A stretch of DNA of 64,000 nt from Achatina immaculata (Eukaryota > Mollusca > Gastropoda > Stylommatophora > Achatinidae). Position 1 is the first letter of the stretch. Every line of letters starts with the position of its first letter. Positions 10,609 to 21,775 of the stretch are shown piece by piece. The translations under genes and the position numbers were made by a program. The stretch lies in contig CM019700.1 of assembly GCA_009760885.1 (NCBI GenBank), positions 1,845,905 through 1,909,904 of the forward strand. Reading direction: 5' to 3'. The notes beneath the pieces are model-generated. The model saw nothing but the letters and a program-made list of their open reading frames with translations. It made no database searches and was not told the DNA's origin.

Positions 10609-11004
10609 AGGTCCTTTGCGTGAGTGAGCTGTTGTAGCTGGCAACTCTGAAGGGTGCGAATTGGTGTCTGTTGTTCTTTGCCGTAGGCACATGGGTCTGG
10701 TTGTGCCAATTTCCCGCTTCTGGTAGACATGTCGGCCCAGAGTAAGAATAATCTACCACTTCTGCGAGGCCGCTGGTGTCTACTACACTTCCATAATTGA
10801 ACAGCTTACTTCCGGTGGCATGAAAGCGGAAGGGGAGGACTTGGAATGCTTTGATTTTATGGTTCAGATAATTGAATAGGTCCTTTAGTACCATCAGCAG
10901 CGCATGACGGACAAATGCTACCAAGCGATGACCTAAAAAATATTAATGGAGAAGAACAAGCACTGTTCTTTAATGTCTGCAAATGGGTCCAATCGACGAC
11001 CTGC

Positions 11005-11344
11005 AGCTGACATTCTAGCGTCAGCGTTGGCGAATCATAGCTGACATTCTAACGTCAGGGTTGGCGAACTATAGCTGACATTCTAGCGTCAGGGTTGGCG
11101 AACCATAGCTGACATTCTAGCGTCAGGGTTGGCGAACTATAGCTGACATTCTAGCGTCAGGGTTGGCGAACTATAGCAGACATTCTAGCGTCAGCGTTGG
11201 CAAACTATAGCTGACATTCTAGCGTCAGCGTTGGCGAACCATAGCTGACATTCTAGCGTCAGGGTTGGCGAACTATAGCTGATATTCTAACGTCAGGGTT
11301 GGCGAACTTTAGCTGACATACTAGCATCAGGGTTGGTGAACTAT
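11005..11344 (-). repeat. 34-bp minisatellite, 10 copies, attached to DR-1 copy 2
   Basis: Ten units of exactly 34 bp, each beginning AGCTGACATTCTAGCGTCAG on the plus strand with minor variation. Read on the minus strand the unit (ATAGTTCGCCAACCCTGACG...) is homologous to the single end unit of DR-1 copy 1 and to the 33-bp array at 19825-20718. Confidence 0.96.
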
Positions 11345-11645
11345 AGCTGACCAAGACTTTTCCTTACCTCTCCGTTGTTACCCCCAGTAACAGACCTAAC
11401 CTGGCTAATGGGATCACCGTAGTTCTCATGGTAGCGGAGTCTGCTAAAGAAGTATAGAACACTCTCTGTTTTTTAGCTTCACTTACGGACTGAAAAAATA
11501 GACGCCATGACTCGCTCCCATGCCGACACGATGCTGTGCTTCAACTTCTTCACTGCACCAACTGCAAAGAACACCAGCTCTCAGGTCCAGGGAGATAGAA
11601 GAAGAAGAAGAAGAAGAAGAAGAAGATTTTCAGTAAAGAGAAGAC
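11345..11645 (-). repeat. Dispersed repeat DR-1, copy 2
   Basis: Minus-strand copy. In reading order it has a (CTT)n run (11597-11626 as AAG on plus), GAGCTGGTGTTCTTTGCAG, TCTTTAGCAGACTCCG and CCAGGTTAGGTCTGTTACTG, then runs straight into the 34-bp array at 11344. Confidence 0.78.
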
Positions 11646-12000
11646 ATATAACGGCCTTTGAAATGTTGCGATACTGTTGCATATGGCCATCTCTGCAGAA
11701 CAAAACAAGTCACAAAGTAAACAAACCTGAACGAGAAAACGTGCAAGAAGTCCTCTTAGGCAAGGCACTATATAAAGGCATTTAAAAAAAAATCATTTAT
11801 GATCACTGTAACTGTAATCAGAGACTGGCATCTAAGGACTCTGACTTCTATTCCAAGACCCCAAGACCCACTGAAGTGTGCGCCTGCTGATGGGGCCAGT
11901 ATCGTACTGGTTGTGGGTAGCATTTATAATAAATGTTGACGCCAAGTGCTGCAGTTTGTTGCTGAAAAGGACTTGAATGTTCATGTATATAAACATGAAC
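11646..12000. other. Unassigned non-coding sequence
   Basis: No gene recognised. A small imperfect palindrome, GTTCATGTATATAAACATGA, lies near 11978-11998. Confidence 0.3.
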
Positions 12001-12025
12001 TTGTATGTATGAACGAGAAATGACG

Positions 12026-12056
<31 letters not shown>

Positions 12057-12109
12057 GAGAGAGAGTGGAGAGAGAAAGAGAAAGAGGGAGAGAGAGGGGA
12101 GAGAGAATG
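12026..12109 (+). repeat. (GA)n-rich microsatellite
   Basis: GA-rich run with GGGA and AAAG interruptions. No LINE-A 3' end was seen directly beside it. Confidence 0.95.
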
Positions 12110-12142
12110 AATCTACGAACTTTATTGTCAAATTGCATAGCC

Positions 12143-12196
12143 ATGGATGGATGGATGGATGGATGGATGGATGGATGGATGGATGGATGGATGGAT
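12143..12196 (+). repeat. (ATGG)n microsatellite
   Basis: About 13 perfect tetranucleotide copies. Confidence 0.97.
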
Positions 12197-12199
12197 AGT

Positions 12200-12756
12200 A
12201 AGCACACTCTAAGAAAGAAAAGAAAGAATTACTACGGCTGAATACATACATTGAATGACAGTTAATGACTTTCTTTAAAATGGGATCAAAAAGATCTTTC
12301 GAGCAGATGATGTAGTGAAGATCTTGAAAAGCATTCGCCGTGTCACATCAATAGGAAACTGCAGAGCCATTTTTACTTTAAATGTTATAGCGGACCAAAG
12401 AAACAATTTTCTGAGTAAACTCCACCACCTTTTGCAACAGGTCGATCCCTTTTCCCTTGATCACACTGACGTAAATCTGACATCCTGTTTTTTCGGATCC
12501 CAGCAGAAATGTAGAAGTGGGAACTTGACTGGCAGAATGACCCAGTAACCCCCCGAAGAATGTTTCATTTCTCTGGAGCTTCTCTCGACATTAAGTAGTT
12601 TAAATCACAGACCTGCAGGTACTTGAATATTCCGATTTGACGTAAACACAGAAAGTTAGGGAGGGCCTGACTGAAAATACTGTAAAACTCAGTATTGGAA
12701 AAAACATTTAGATGGAAAATAAATTACAATTTTATAGACCATTCATTCCCCGTTTC
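12200..12756. other. Unassigned non-coding sequence
   Basis: An open frame of 77 codons at 12315-12548 has no recognisable motif and is probably chance. Nothing else stands out. Confidence 0.3.
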
Positions 12757-12759
12757 ATG

Positions 12760-12925
12760 TTCTGTAATTCTGGACTTCTGATTTCCTGTCCAGTGATTCT
12801 AGACTTCTGATTTCCTGTCCAGTAATTCTAGACTTCTGATTTCCTGTCTAGTAATTCTAGACTTCTGATTTCCTGTCCAGTAATTCTAGACTTCTGATTT
12901 CCTGTCCAGTAGTTCTAGACTTCAA
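12760..12925 (+). repeat. 29-bp minisatellite, about 5-6 copies
   Basis: Unit includes ACTTCTGATTTCCTGTCCAG followed by TAATTCTAG. Starts such as 12774 and 12803 give a 29-bp period. Substitutions are few. Confidence 0.95.
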
Positions 12926-13235
12926 AGTTCATTTTATTTGTATATATCACAAATCGCAAAACTTCACAAAATCATTAGGAAAGTTTTAAATGTAATAGCG
13001 AGTGGCAAAGAGAAAGGAGGGGTTAATTATCATTAGTTTCAGGATTCGCCAACCTGAAAAGGTATGAGAACCCATTGGCTTTGAGCATGTACTGTATTTA
13101 ACCAGCAGTAACAGAAACGGACAACTAGTAACTTTTGTAAATATGGAGAAATAACACGCGAAGTATGGGCATATATTTGAACGGTTTTTATTTCTTGACA
13201 GTTCAAAATCTATAATAATTGTTGAATATAAATAC
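12926..13235. other. Unassigned non-coding sequence
   Basis: AT-rich spacer before the 5' truncation point of a LINE-C copy. No feature seen. Confidence 0.3.
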
Positions 13236-13690
13236 ATGTATATCATGACAGCATGCGAAAGCTGGAAAACAACTAAAGAAATAGAAAAGAAATTAGACTC
13301 TTTTGAAAACAAATGCCTAAGGAAAATACTCGACATCAAGTGGAATGAATTCAAGAACAATGCAGAGATAAGACAGATGACTGAACAACAACCAGTCTCA
13401 TGGGTGATCAGGAAAAGGAGATGGACATACGTTGGTCACTTGATGAGAAGAAATGATCAGAGAATCCCAAAACAAGCAATCAAGTGGAACACAACAGGCC
13501 GAAGAAAAAGAGGCAGACCGCGTGAAACTCTGAAGATGACATTATTAAGAGATGCCAAATTAACAGGCATAAAATCCTTTGATGAGGTTGAAAGACTCGC
13601 CGAAGACAGGAAAAAGTGGCGAACTACTTTGCGAGCCCTATGTGACGTTTAACGGCACGGGAAGGATATAAGATATATAAGATAAGATAT
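13236..13690 (+). mobile_element. LINE-C 3' fragment, (GATATAA)n-type tail
   Basis: A 138-residue frame (13236-13652) encodes the C-terminal part of a non-LTR element: ACESWKTTKEIEKKLDSFEN, RRWTYVGHLMRR, RRKRGRPRETLK and WRTTLRALCDV. It is almost identical to 55460-55862. After the stop both copies continue CGGCACGGGAA and an AT-rich tail of AGATATAAGATA type. A third 3' end is reversed at 21545-21775. Confidence 0.87.
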
Positions 13691-14127
13691 TAACTGTTAC
13701 GGATTCTATCAAGCAGAATCTTCTAAGCACCTCCTCTCATGGCTACTCTACCAATGTTGGACTTGCATAGCCTGCCCCAGTAGTACTTGTTATGCAATAT
13801 TCAGTCTCCTAACGCTTGCGTTTTCTAATTTCAAGTTCAGCCCTCGTTGCCATCTTAAATGATGCTACTGCCCTGCGCAGGGTCGCTGTCCACATAGCTC
13901 AGACTTTGCGCAAGTTCGTCTCATACCTCGTCGATGATAGAAGCATTTCGCACTGATGACCTAAAAGTATCTTGATAATCTTTCAGTAATGATTATGATT
14001 GGTGACAAAAACTGGATACTAAAACAGAGCATCAAAGAAGATATTATTAGCCAACTAATAGCGATACAGAAACAACAGTGAAATCAAGTAAAGTGGAATT
14101 CATCATCATCAAGTGTCGACTTAATAG
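13691..14127. other. Unassigned non-coding sequence
   Basis: No gene or repeat recognised between LINE-C and the hAT-like MITE. Confidence 0.3.
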
Positions 14128-14135
14128 GTGTGGAC

Positions 14136-14315
14136 CAGGGCCGTCTTAGAGGCATCGGAGGCCCCTGGACAAAAGTAATGCACTGGCTCCCATTGTCTCT
14201 CTAACCTATGCACACCAGCCGTATATACACATAGAGTTCCTTGGGCTATATGGGCCCCATGAACTTGGGGCCCCTGGTCAGTTCCCAGGTGGGTCCATGC
14301 GTTAAGACGGCACTG
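14136..14315. mobile_element. hAT-like MITE with 8-bp imperfect target duplication
   Basis: A 180-bp element with terminal inverted repeats CAGGGCCGTCTTA (left) and CAGTGCCGTCTTA (right, reversed), continuing imperfectly into GGCCCC motifs. It is flanked by GTGTGGAC (14128-14135) and GTGTGGGA (14316-14323), an 8-bp duplication with two mismatches at its end. The CAG start and 8-bp duplication are typical of the hAT superfamily. It has no coding capacity, so it would depend on a transposase made elsewhere. Confidence 0.78.
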
Positions 14316-14404
14316 GTGTGGGATAGTCATGCTCTTCCACAAATTTCGATCCTTCATGTTTTCTACCTTCTTCTTTAGTGACTTTCTATCTTGCTATCGC
14401 TTTG

Positions 14405-14406
<2 letters not shown>

Positions 14407-14440
<34 letters not shown>
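14407..14440 (+). repeat. (CT)n microsatellite
   Basis: A run of CT dinucleotides in otherwise unremarkable sequence. Confidence 0.95.
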
Positions 14441-14444
<4 letters not shown>

Positions 14445-15270
14445 CTCAGCTTCTTTCTCCGTTTATCTGCTATGTGTGTATGCTTTTTTAAAAATCAAAT
14501 TCTCCCAATCTTTAGTGGAAGCTGACTATCTACGTCTTATATTTGTAACAAAATCTTTCTTTCATGACCTTCATGACCTTTCCTTTCTACACATGTCGTC
14601 TTCACTAGCCTAATGTGCTGTTACACGGCACGACCTCGCACATAGCGGGAAACATTGTGATGTGCGTTGTACAGTCAGTTACCTCGAAACAACAATAGTG
14701 GCAGCCTTCAAACTTACAGCTGAACTCAAATTAAGAATAGGATAGGCAATAACAATTTTTTTTACGACTTTGAAATGATGCAAATAAGAACCTCACCCTA
14801 AAATGTATACATTTCCGGCTAAATAGAGCATGCAGTACTCCACGCTTGCCTGACTGTAACAATAAAATAGCAGCTGAAAGACAACTACAATGAAAGGTAA
14901 GCTAATTCTGAACGACGCTTGAAAATAAATATTCTCATGCATAAAGCCAGTAGCGCAGAAGACTCGGTAAGAAAGGGATAAATAGTTGATTTCTTGAGAA
15001 GAAAACATTTTGATAATCCGACAAATCAGTTGAAAACTCGGGGGAAAATAAAAGAAGATAAAAGAGAGTGGGATAAGCTGACTAACAGCCCAGGGAAAGA
15101 ATTAAAGAATACGTGGTTAGACGAGAAAAGAAAGAGAGATGATATGGTTAGACAGGGGATGAAAGAGAGGAGACGTGGTTAGACAAGTAAAGAATGAAAG
15201 AAGGCGCAGTTATAGGAGAAAAGAGGGAAAGAAGACGTGGTTAGACGGGAGAAGAAAGGAAGAAGACGTA
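14441..15270. other. Unassigned; weak purine-rich repeats at its end
   Basis: No gene. From about 15095 to 15270 the phrase GACGTGGTTAGAC and variants recur four to five times with irregular spacing of about 35-65 bp among GAAAGA-rich text. Confidence 0.4.
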
Positions 15271-15282
15271 CTTAGATTCACT

Positions 15283-15510
15283 GAAGTCAGTCATTGCATG
15301 TCCTTGCGGAACTTTGCCTCACTAACAGCTCTCCTGTAGGCCTCTCGGTTGTAAGCAAGATGCCCTGCTGCTGATGCACCCATTTGCAGATTATCAACGA
15401 TGTCTTGCGGCAATCTTCACCTTGGTCTTCCTCTCTTTCTTTTCCCCATTATGTATCCTTCCAATAAGGTCTTCTCTAATTTATCATGAAGTTCATTGTG
15501 TCCAAAAAAT
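15283..15510 (-). mobile_element. LINE-B 3' end fragment
   Basis: Minus-strand copy of the LINE-B terminus. It carries the revcomp of AACCGAGAGGCCTACAGGAG, GAGGCAAAGTTCCGCAAGGA and the terminal CATGCAATGACTGACT. Homologous to 17510-18370, 41040, 50106-50250, 53255-53395 and 55948-56245. Confidence 0.83.
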
Positions 15511-16130
15511 AGAGACATTGAAGACAGCACAAAGTAGAGGTCTGACGGCACAAGCCTACATAGTAACGTGCTGGTAACAAACTTCGTGCTATGTGTCGGC
15601 TCCCGATATTATTACACACCTTCCGCCTCTCTTACCGGCAGCTTCATCTATATTCCCATACAGGTCAAAACCGGTTCTCTAAAAAACCTACAATTCTTTC
15701 CGCACTTCATGCTGACAGGCTACTCGCTCGGGTCCGTCTGTCACGGATAGATTGAGCGCTTTAGAAGGAAAAAAAAAGGGAGGGGTGGGGGCGCCATTAC
15801 AAGGACCTTCACCCTAACCTACCTGACGTCCAACAACTTCCCCTGGAGTCGGTTGACATTGACACGACTGACCTTTCACAGGTCATAAAGGATGCATGTC
15901 AAGAAGAGGAAATTCATGCCTGGCTCGCGATTTTGTGTCTCGAGTCTTCTCTTCTCTTTTCTGCTCTATAATAATTTAAGAAACATTACCTGGGCTGTTA
16001 CAGAGAAGTGGGGGTGAGGTTGTAAGATACACGAAAGTCTGTCTGTCTGTCTTTGGAGTTCTGGGACAGAAATAGAAGACTGTGCAAAACCGTTGACTAG
16101 ATCCAATGGACAAGACGAAGTCTAACAGTG
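15511..16130. other. Unassigned non-coding sequence
   Basis: No recognised gene or element. Confidence 0.3.
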
Positions 16131-16134
16131 GATA

Positions 16135-16395
16135 GACAGATAGTAGTAATAGTAGTAGAAGCAGCACCAACAGAAGTAATACAGACTGTAGAAGTAGTAG
16201 CAGTAGAAGCAGCAGCAGCAGTAGTAGTAGTAGCAGCAGCAGCAGTGGTAGCGGAGGTAGTAGTAACGATAGTAGTAGTAGTAGTAATAGTAGTAGTAGT
16301 AATAGTAGTAGTAGTAGTAGTAGGAGCAGCAGCAGCAGTGGTAGCGGAGGTAGTAGTAACGATAGTAGTAGTAGTAGTAGTAGTAGTAGTATTTG
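16135..16395 (+). repeat. (AGT)n / (AGC)n compound microsatellite
   Basis: Trinucleotide repeats with a duplicated internal block (GCAGCAGCAGTGGTAGCGGA appears around 16240 and 16330). The long Val/Ala and Thr open frames here are translated repeats. Confidence 0.95.
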
Positions 16396-16529
16396 CAGTG
16401 ATGGAAGAAGAAGAATTTAAATGTCTCTCACTCATCGTTCGGACTTTCGTTTTTCCTAATTTGTTTGACAAAAATATGAGCAATAGGTTACAAGAGTATT
16501 ATAAAACCAGTTCTGACTTAGAAAAGTAC

Positions 16530-17125
16530 TAAAATCAGCTCTGTCTTAACAACAGCATTAAAACAAGCTCTGACTGAACAACAGTACTAAAACCAGCTCC
16601 AACTGAACAACAGTATTAAAACCAGCTCTGACTTAACAACAGTACTAAAACCAGCTCTGATTGAACAACAGTACTAAAGCCAGCTCTGACTTAACAACAG
16701 TACTAAAACCAGCTCTGACTTAACAACAGTACTAAAACCAGCTCTGATTGAACAACAGTACTAAAACCAGCTCTGATTGAACAACAGTACTAAAACCAGC
16801 TCTGATTGAACAACAGTACTAAAACCAGCTCTGACTTAACAACAGTACTAAAACCAGCTCTGATTGAACAACAGTACTAAAACCAGCTCTGATTGAACAA
16901 CAGTACTAAAACCAGCTCTGATTGAACAACAGTACTAAAACCAGCTCTGACTTAACAACAGTACTAAAACCAGCTCTGATTGAACAACAGTACTAAAACC
17001 AGCTCTGATTGAACAACAGTACTAAAACCAGCTCTGATTGAACAACAGTACTAAAACCAGCTCTGATTGAACAACAGTACTAAAACCAGCTCTGACGTAA
17101 CAGTACTAAAACCAGCTCTGACTTA
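16530..17125 (+). repeat. 29-bp minisatellite, about 20 copies
   Basis: Unit AACAGTACTAAAACCAGCTC followed by TGATTGAAC or TGACTTAAC. The two end variants are interspersed, which suggests unequal exchange among units. Edge units are degenerate. Confidence 0.97.
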
Positions 17126-17399
17126 GAAAAATACTAAAACCGTCTCAGCCTTAAGACTCTGTATATGCTTCAGAGTATCAAGGCCCCCGGAGGAGGGGGG
17201 AAGAGGGCGGGATAAATATCCCATTATTCCCTTCTTCCTGCCAGAAAATGTTACGCGAACACCAGTAATCTACAAACCGGAACAAACTGGCCGTTTCCCC
17301 CAGCGTCTTGGGAATGATAAAGAGATAAAGTGAACTACTGAGAAAGTCAAGTTAGATCTAAATCGGTGATTTAGCTAGAGTTACTAGGAGAATGATAGG

Positions 17400-17445
<46 letters not shown>

Positions 17446-17505
17446 ACTTCGCGAATACGAATAATTAGATTACTGTGAATGCTCCGCTACGGTCACAAAA
17501 GTAAA
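17126..17505. other. Unassigned; (GA)n at 17404-17441
   Basis: Contains a GA microsatellite of about 19 repeats. No LINE-A 3' end was identified beside it. Otherwise nothing recognised. Confidence 0.5.
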
Positions 17506-17507
17506 AA

Positions 17508-18370
17508 ATGCCCAGAAGATGGAATGGCGTCTTTGACGTCTGTCAGTCTGTCATTTGCATATTCATTGCGGAACTTTGCCTCCCTAACACCTCTCCTGTA
17601 GGCCTCTCTAAGCAAGATGGCCTGCTGCTGATGCATCCATTTGCAGATCGTCAACGATGTCTTGAGACCATCTTCGCCTTGGTCTTCCTCTCTTTTTTCC
17701 CCCATTATGTACCTTTCATTAAGGTCTTATCTATCTTCTTATGATGTTTAATGTGTCCAAAATATTTAAGTTTTCTCTCTTTAATCCTCTTTACTAGCCA
17801 GCCTTCTTCAGTATTAAGTTCTTTTAGTATGGATATATTTGTTCTTTTTTGTGTGTGTCCATGATATTTGAATAGCTCTTTTGTAGCATTTACATTCAAA
17901 GTCATTTATGTGTTTCTCAGCTGTTTTGTTAAGTGTCCAGGTCTCATAAGCATATGTTGCGATGGGAACGATGCATGCCCTTAAAAATCTTATATTTGTA
18001 GTTGTCTGTTCCTCTCTACAGCTTCTTTAGTTATTTTATTTTTTTAGGAGCGATAGATGTCCTCCTTTCAATTTCCCTCATTGTAAATCCATTATTAGTT
18101 AGTAATGATCCAAGATATTCAAAACTCTCCACCTCTTCCAATGTTTCATCATTGATTTATATATTTCAGCTGCTTTATTTGTTTTGTCAATTTTCATCAA
18201 TTTAGTTTTCTTTGCATTAAGATAAATGCTTTGCTCTTCACTATTCTTACGGACTGACATAGTTTTACCATTCATTTTTGTATTGTAGACATTAAAACTG
18301 TGTCATCGGCATATCTAATTTCTGATAATTCATAACCTCCAAATTTTTATGGCATCATAGTAGTCTCTAG
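17508..18370 (-). mobile_element. LINE-B fragment, reverse transcriptase to 3' end, decayed
   Basis: Minus strand. Pieces of YADDTVL-type reverse transcriptase (about 18320), the EVESFEYLGSL block (about 18110), KRTNISILKELNTEEGWLVK (17860-17800) and KLKYFGHIKHH are spread over several frames, ending in the LINE-B terminus at about 17550. Parallel to 39856-41037, which is better preserved. Confidence 0.85.
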
Positions 18371-18439
18371 CGTACATTAGGAAAATAGAGGTGAATGACT
18401 AAAGAGTCGACATTGAGCAACATCAATTGTTCGAACAAG

Positions 18440-18861
18440 GCTGTAATTAGCAGGAGCAGTAGTAAAGTAGTAGTAGTAGTAGTAGTAATAGTAGTAGTAG
18501 TAGTAGTAATAGTAGTAGTAGTAGTAGTAGTAATAGTAGCGGTAGTATAGTAGTGGTAGTAGTAGTAGTAGTAGTAGCAGCAACAGTAATAGTAGTAGTA
18601 GTAGTAGTAGCAGTAGTAGTAGTAGTAAAGTAGGTAGTAGTAGTAGTAATAGTAGTAATAGTAGTAGTAGTAGCAGCAACAGTAACAGTCGTAGTAGTAG
18701 TAGCAGTAGCAGTAGTAGTAGTAAAATAGGTAGTAGTAGTAGTAATAGTAGTAATAGTAGTAGTAGTAGTATTAGTGGTGGTGGTGGAGGTGGTGGTGGT
18801 GATGATGGTTGTAATTTTAAAAAAAATATTGGTAGAGTATTCTCATACCAGAAGTAGTAGT

Positions 18862-18925
<64 letters not shown>

Positions 18926-19170
18926 TATTGTTGTTGTTGTTGCTACTGTTGCTGAAATATTGATAGAGTAGTTCTTAAATTAGTCGTAGTAGTAATAATA
19001 GTAGTAGTTGTATTGGTAGTAATTGTAGTACTAGTTATTTTTGCTAAAATATCGATAGCAGTAGCAGCAGTATTAGCAGTAGCAGCAGTAGTGGTAGCAG
19101 CAGCAGCAACAGCAGCACCAGTAGTAGTAGTAGTAGTAGTAGTAGTAGTTAGTAGTAGTAGTAGTAGGAA
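18440..19170 (+). repeat. Long (AGT)n microsatellite region
   Basis: Interrupted AGT/AGC trinucleotide repeats with short unique spacers near 18770-18860 and 18950-19080. A block near 18595-18670 is repeated near 18690-18770. Open frames across it are artefacts. Confidence 0.95.
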
Positions 19171-19179
19171 TAGTTTTAC

Positions 19180-19470
19180 GCTGACTTACAAAATTCCTCT
19201 CGAAGCCCCTAGTTGTGCAGTGGATTCTGGGAGGAACTCATTTCAGTATCATGACATAAGATATTCGTCTTTGTCTTTGTTAAGATCACTACAGTACATT
19301 TACTCTGCGGATGTTAAGATAATGACAGTTATGGATGTCACTTTTTCCTAAGTAAGAAAATCTTAGCCTGAATTCATTGACCTTGACCTAAAAAGGTCAT
19401 GCTCGGGATTCATTTAAGTTTCGTTAAGTGTTCCAGTGTACCAGTTCTAACAGCATAGTGAATATTTTCT
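19180..19470. other. Unassigned spacer
   Basis: No feature recognised between the trinucleotide repeats and DR-1 copy 3. Confidence 0.3.
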
Positions 19471-19499
19471 TTGCCTGTGTATCTCTTCTTCTTCTTTTT

Positions 19500-19537
<38 letters not shown>

Positions 19538-19824
19538 TCTTCTTCTTCTTCGTCCCTGGTACTGAGAGCTGGTGTTCTTTGCAGCCGATGCGGTGAAGAA
19601 GGTGAGTATCATGGCGGCCTGGGAGCAAGTTCATGGCGGCAAATCTTTTTCAGACGGAGTGTGGAGATAAAATGCAGAAGGCGTGAAATGTTTCTTTAGC
19701 AGACTCCACCACCACAGGGACTATGGTGGTCCTTGCCCTGTTAGCCAGGCTAGGCCTGTTACCGGCTGGTACCAAGCTACGGTCTTAGTCAACAATCCTT
19801 CGCGAAGCCAGACTCTAGCATATC
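19470..19824 (+). repeat. Dispersed repeat DR-1, copy 3
   Basis: Contains TGTGTATCTCTTCTTCTTC, a (TAC)n/(TTC)n run, GAGCTGGTGTTCTTTGCAGC, TCTTTAGCAGACTCCACC and CCAGGCTAGGCCTGTTACCG, and then runs directly into the 33-bp array. The pre-microsatellite text is shared with copy 4 (22712), so the CTT run appears internal to the element. Confidence 0.8.
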
Positions 19825-20718
19825 ATCTATGATTCGCCACCCTGACTTTAGCATGTCATATATGATTCACCACCTTGATTTTAGCATGTCAGCTATAATT
19901 CCCCACCCTGACTCTAGCATGTCATCTATGATTCTCCACCCTGACTTTAGCATGTCAGCTATGATTCCCCACCCTGACTCTAGCATGTCATCTATGATTT
20001 GCCACCCTGACTCAAGCAGGTCATCTATGATTCGCCACCCTAACTTTAGCATGTTATCTATGATTCGCCACCCTGACTTTAGCATGTCATATATGATTCC
20101 CCACCCTGACTCTAGCATGTCAGCTATGATTCTCCACCCTGACTTTAGCATGTCAGCTATGATTCGCAACCCTGATCCTAGCATGTCAGCTATGATTCGC
20201 AACCCTGATCCTAGCATGTCAGCTATGATTCTCCAGACTTTAGCATGTCAGCTATGATTCGCCACTCTGACTCAAGCATGTAAGCTATGATTCGCCACCC
20301 TGACTTTAGCATGTCATATATGATTCCCCACCCTGACTCTAGCATGTCAGCTATGATTCGCCACTCTGACTTTATCATGTCATATATGATTCACCACCGT
20401 GATTTTAGCATGTCATCTATGTTTCGCCACCCTGACTTTAGCATGTCAGCTATGATTCTCCACCCTGACTTTAGCATGTTAGCTATGATTCCCCACCCTG
20501 ACTCTAGCATGTCAGCTATTATTCTCCACCCTGACTTTAGCATGTCAGCTATGATTCGCAACCCTGATCCTAGCATGTCAGCTATGATTCTCCACCCTGA
20601 CTTTAGCATGTCATATATGATTCACCACCTTGATTTTAGCATGTCATCTATGATTTGCCACCCTGACTCTAGCAGGTCATCTATGATTCGCCACCCTGAC
20701 TTTAGCATGTCAGCTATG
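19825..20718 (+). repeat. 33-bp minisatellite, about 27 copies, attached to DR-1 copy 3
   Basis: Unit ATCTATGATTCGCCACCCTG followed by ACTTTAGCATGTC. The period is 33 bp, so both strands are open for long stretches (142- and 146-codon frames of an 11-residue repeat). Units vary at the GATTCGCCA and ACTTTAG positions. Homologous to the 34-bp array at 11005-11344. Confidence 0.97.
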
Positions 20719-21544
20719 AATTGCTGATTGGTGCAGAATTACACATCAAAGATTCCCAAAATGTACGGTAACACCGCCCGCCCCCCAGGGGAGGAGGAGG
20801 GAAGTGTTCGAAAGATCCAGGAGGAAGTTGAGTGAAGTTAGAGCAGCAGGGCACATCAAACCCAACAGCGCGAAAAATGTGAGGGCGCTAGGGATATGAC
20901 TTGATATGCAAGATGACGGTAGTTTGGGAAACACTGGAACAAACCTATCAAAATGAAATCGGCAGCCTTTTACTTCATGAAGCAAGTAGCAGGCACGCTT
21001 GATTAGGTAGATATTATTGGACTTCCTCTTTTATTCATCCTAAAATAGGCCCTGAAAAGAACTTCCTAATTTTGCAAGCAACGATTTCTAACCAATTTTG
21101 AGGTGGGGGTAGAAGTGGAGGTTCGGAATGGTGACTATGATTCAGTTCTCAGGTTAACAACTGACAATTCTGGTTCGTTGTGCTTTTTTGGGGGGTGCAG
21201 TGTTGCGACAACTAAGAACAGCACAAACACACAAATATATGGCACAAACGACGACAAAATGAAAAGTCAGTTTCTTAAGTTTGGCATTGGCATAACTGGA
21301 TTCTCTTCTTCAGAACATCTCAAAATGGAACACTTTGCAGTCCAATTTTCAGTTACATTCTCTCCGTGCAAAAAGTCAAGCAACTAGCTCAGGCAACTCT
21401 TCCGAATACCAGACCATCCGTGTCGAGTCTGCCTCCCCTACTAATCAACTGATCAGATGAACTTTAAGCTGTTTTGTTTTAAAACAGAGTCGCTTGTCAA
21501 GGTTCAGTGGCTCCTAACATTATCTTACTGCTATAAGGAACTTC
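20719..21544. other. Unassigned non-coding sequence
   Basis: Small frames at 20746-20985 and 21103-21387 show no motif. Nothing supported. Confidence 0.3.
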
Positions 21545-21775
21545 TTACATCTTACATCCTTCCCGTGCCGTTAAACGCCTTATAGGGCTCGCATGGTAGT
21601 TCGCCAAGTTTTCCTGTTTTCGGTGAACTTTTCAACCTCATCAAGGGATGTTATGCCTACTGACTTGGCTTCTCTTAACAATGTCCTCTTTAGAGTTTCA
21701 CATGGTCGGCCTCTTTTTCTTTGACCTGTTGTGTTCCATTTGATAGCTTGTTTTTGGGGGATTCTTTACAAGGAT
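21545..21775 (-). mobile_element. LINE-C 3' end fragment
   Basis: Minus-strand copy of the LINE-C terminus: revcomp shows GGCGAACTACCATGCGAGCC, GTTTAACGGCACGGGAAGGA and TGTAAGATGTAAGAAG as the tail. Matches 13500-13670 and 55690-55880. Confidence 0.85.

Larger units (their letters stand above)
10245..10930 (+). repeat. Dispersed repeat DR-2, copy 1, with two expanded internal units
   Basis: Homologous to 25270-25600. Shared landmarks are CTCAGACA..GACA, CGTAGAGCTTCTCTTGTA, GCCAGGTCCTTT, TGGCAACTCTG/TGGTAACTCTG, and GTTGTTCTTTGC/GTTGCTCTTTGC. Copy 2 has each internal segment once. Here one 15-bp unit is repeated six times (10271-10360) and one 44-bp unit five times (10389-10608). No coding function is supported. 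Confidence 0.78.

Noticed and set aside
11005..11344. Regular 34-bp repeats resembling a CRISPR array
   Set aside because: Units are contiguous with no unique spacers, there are no cas genes, and the sequence is animal. It is a minisatellite.
12315..12548. 77-codon frame as a small gene
   Set aside because: No recognisable domain, splice structure or neighbour context; length is within chance expectation.
16097..16532. Poly-Val/Ala and poly-Thr frames
   Set aside because: Translations of AGT/AGC microsatellites on both strands.
18377..18679. Poly-Leu/Tyr frame resembling a membrane protein
   Set aside because: Translated trinucleotide repeat.
19829..20727. Long open frames (142 and 146 codons) of an 11-residue repeat
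   Set aside because: They arise because the 33-bp unit is a multiple of three and lacks stops on both strands. No start context, homology or flanking gene structure.
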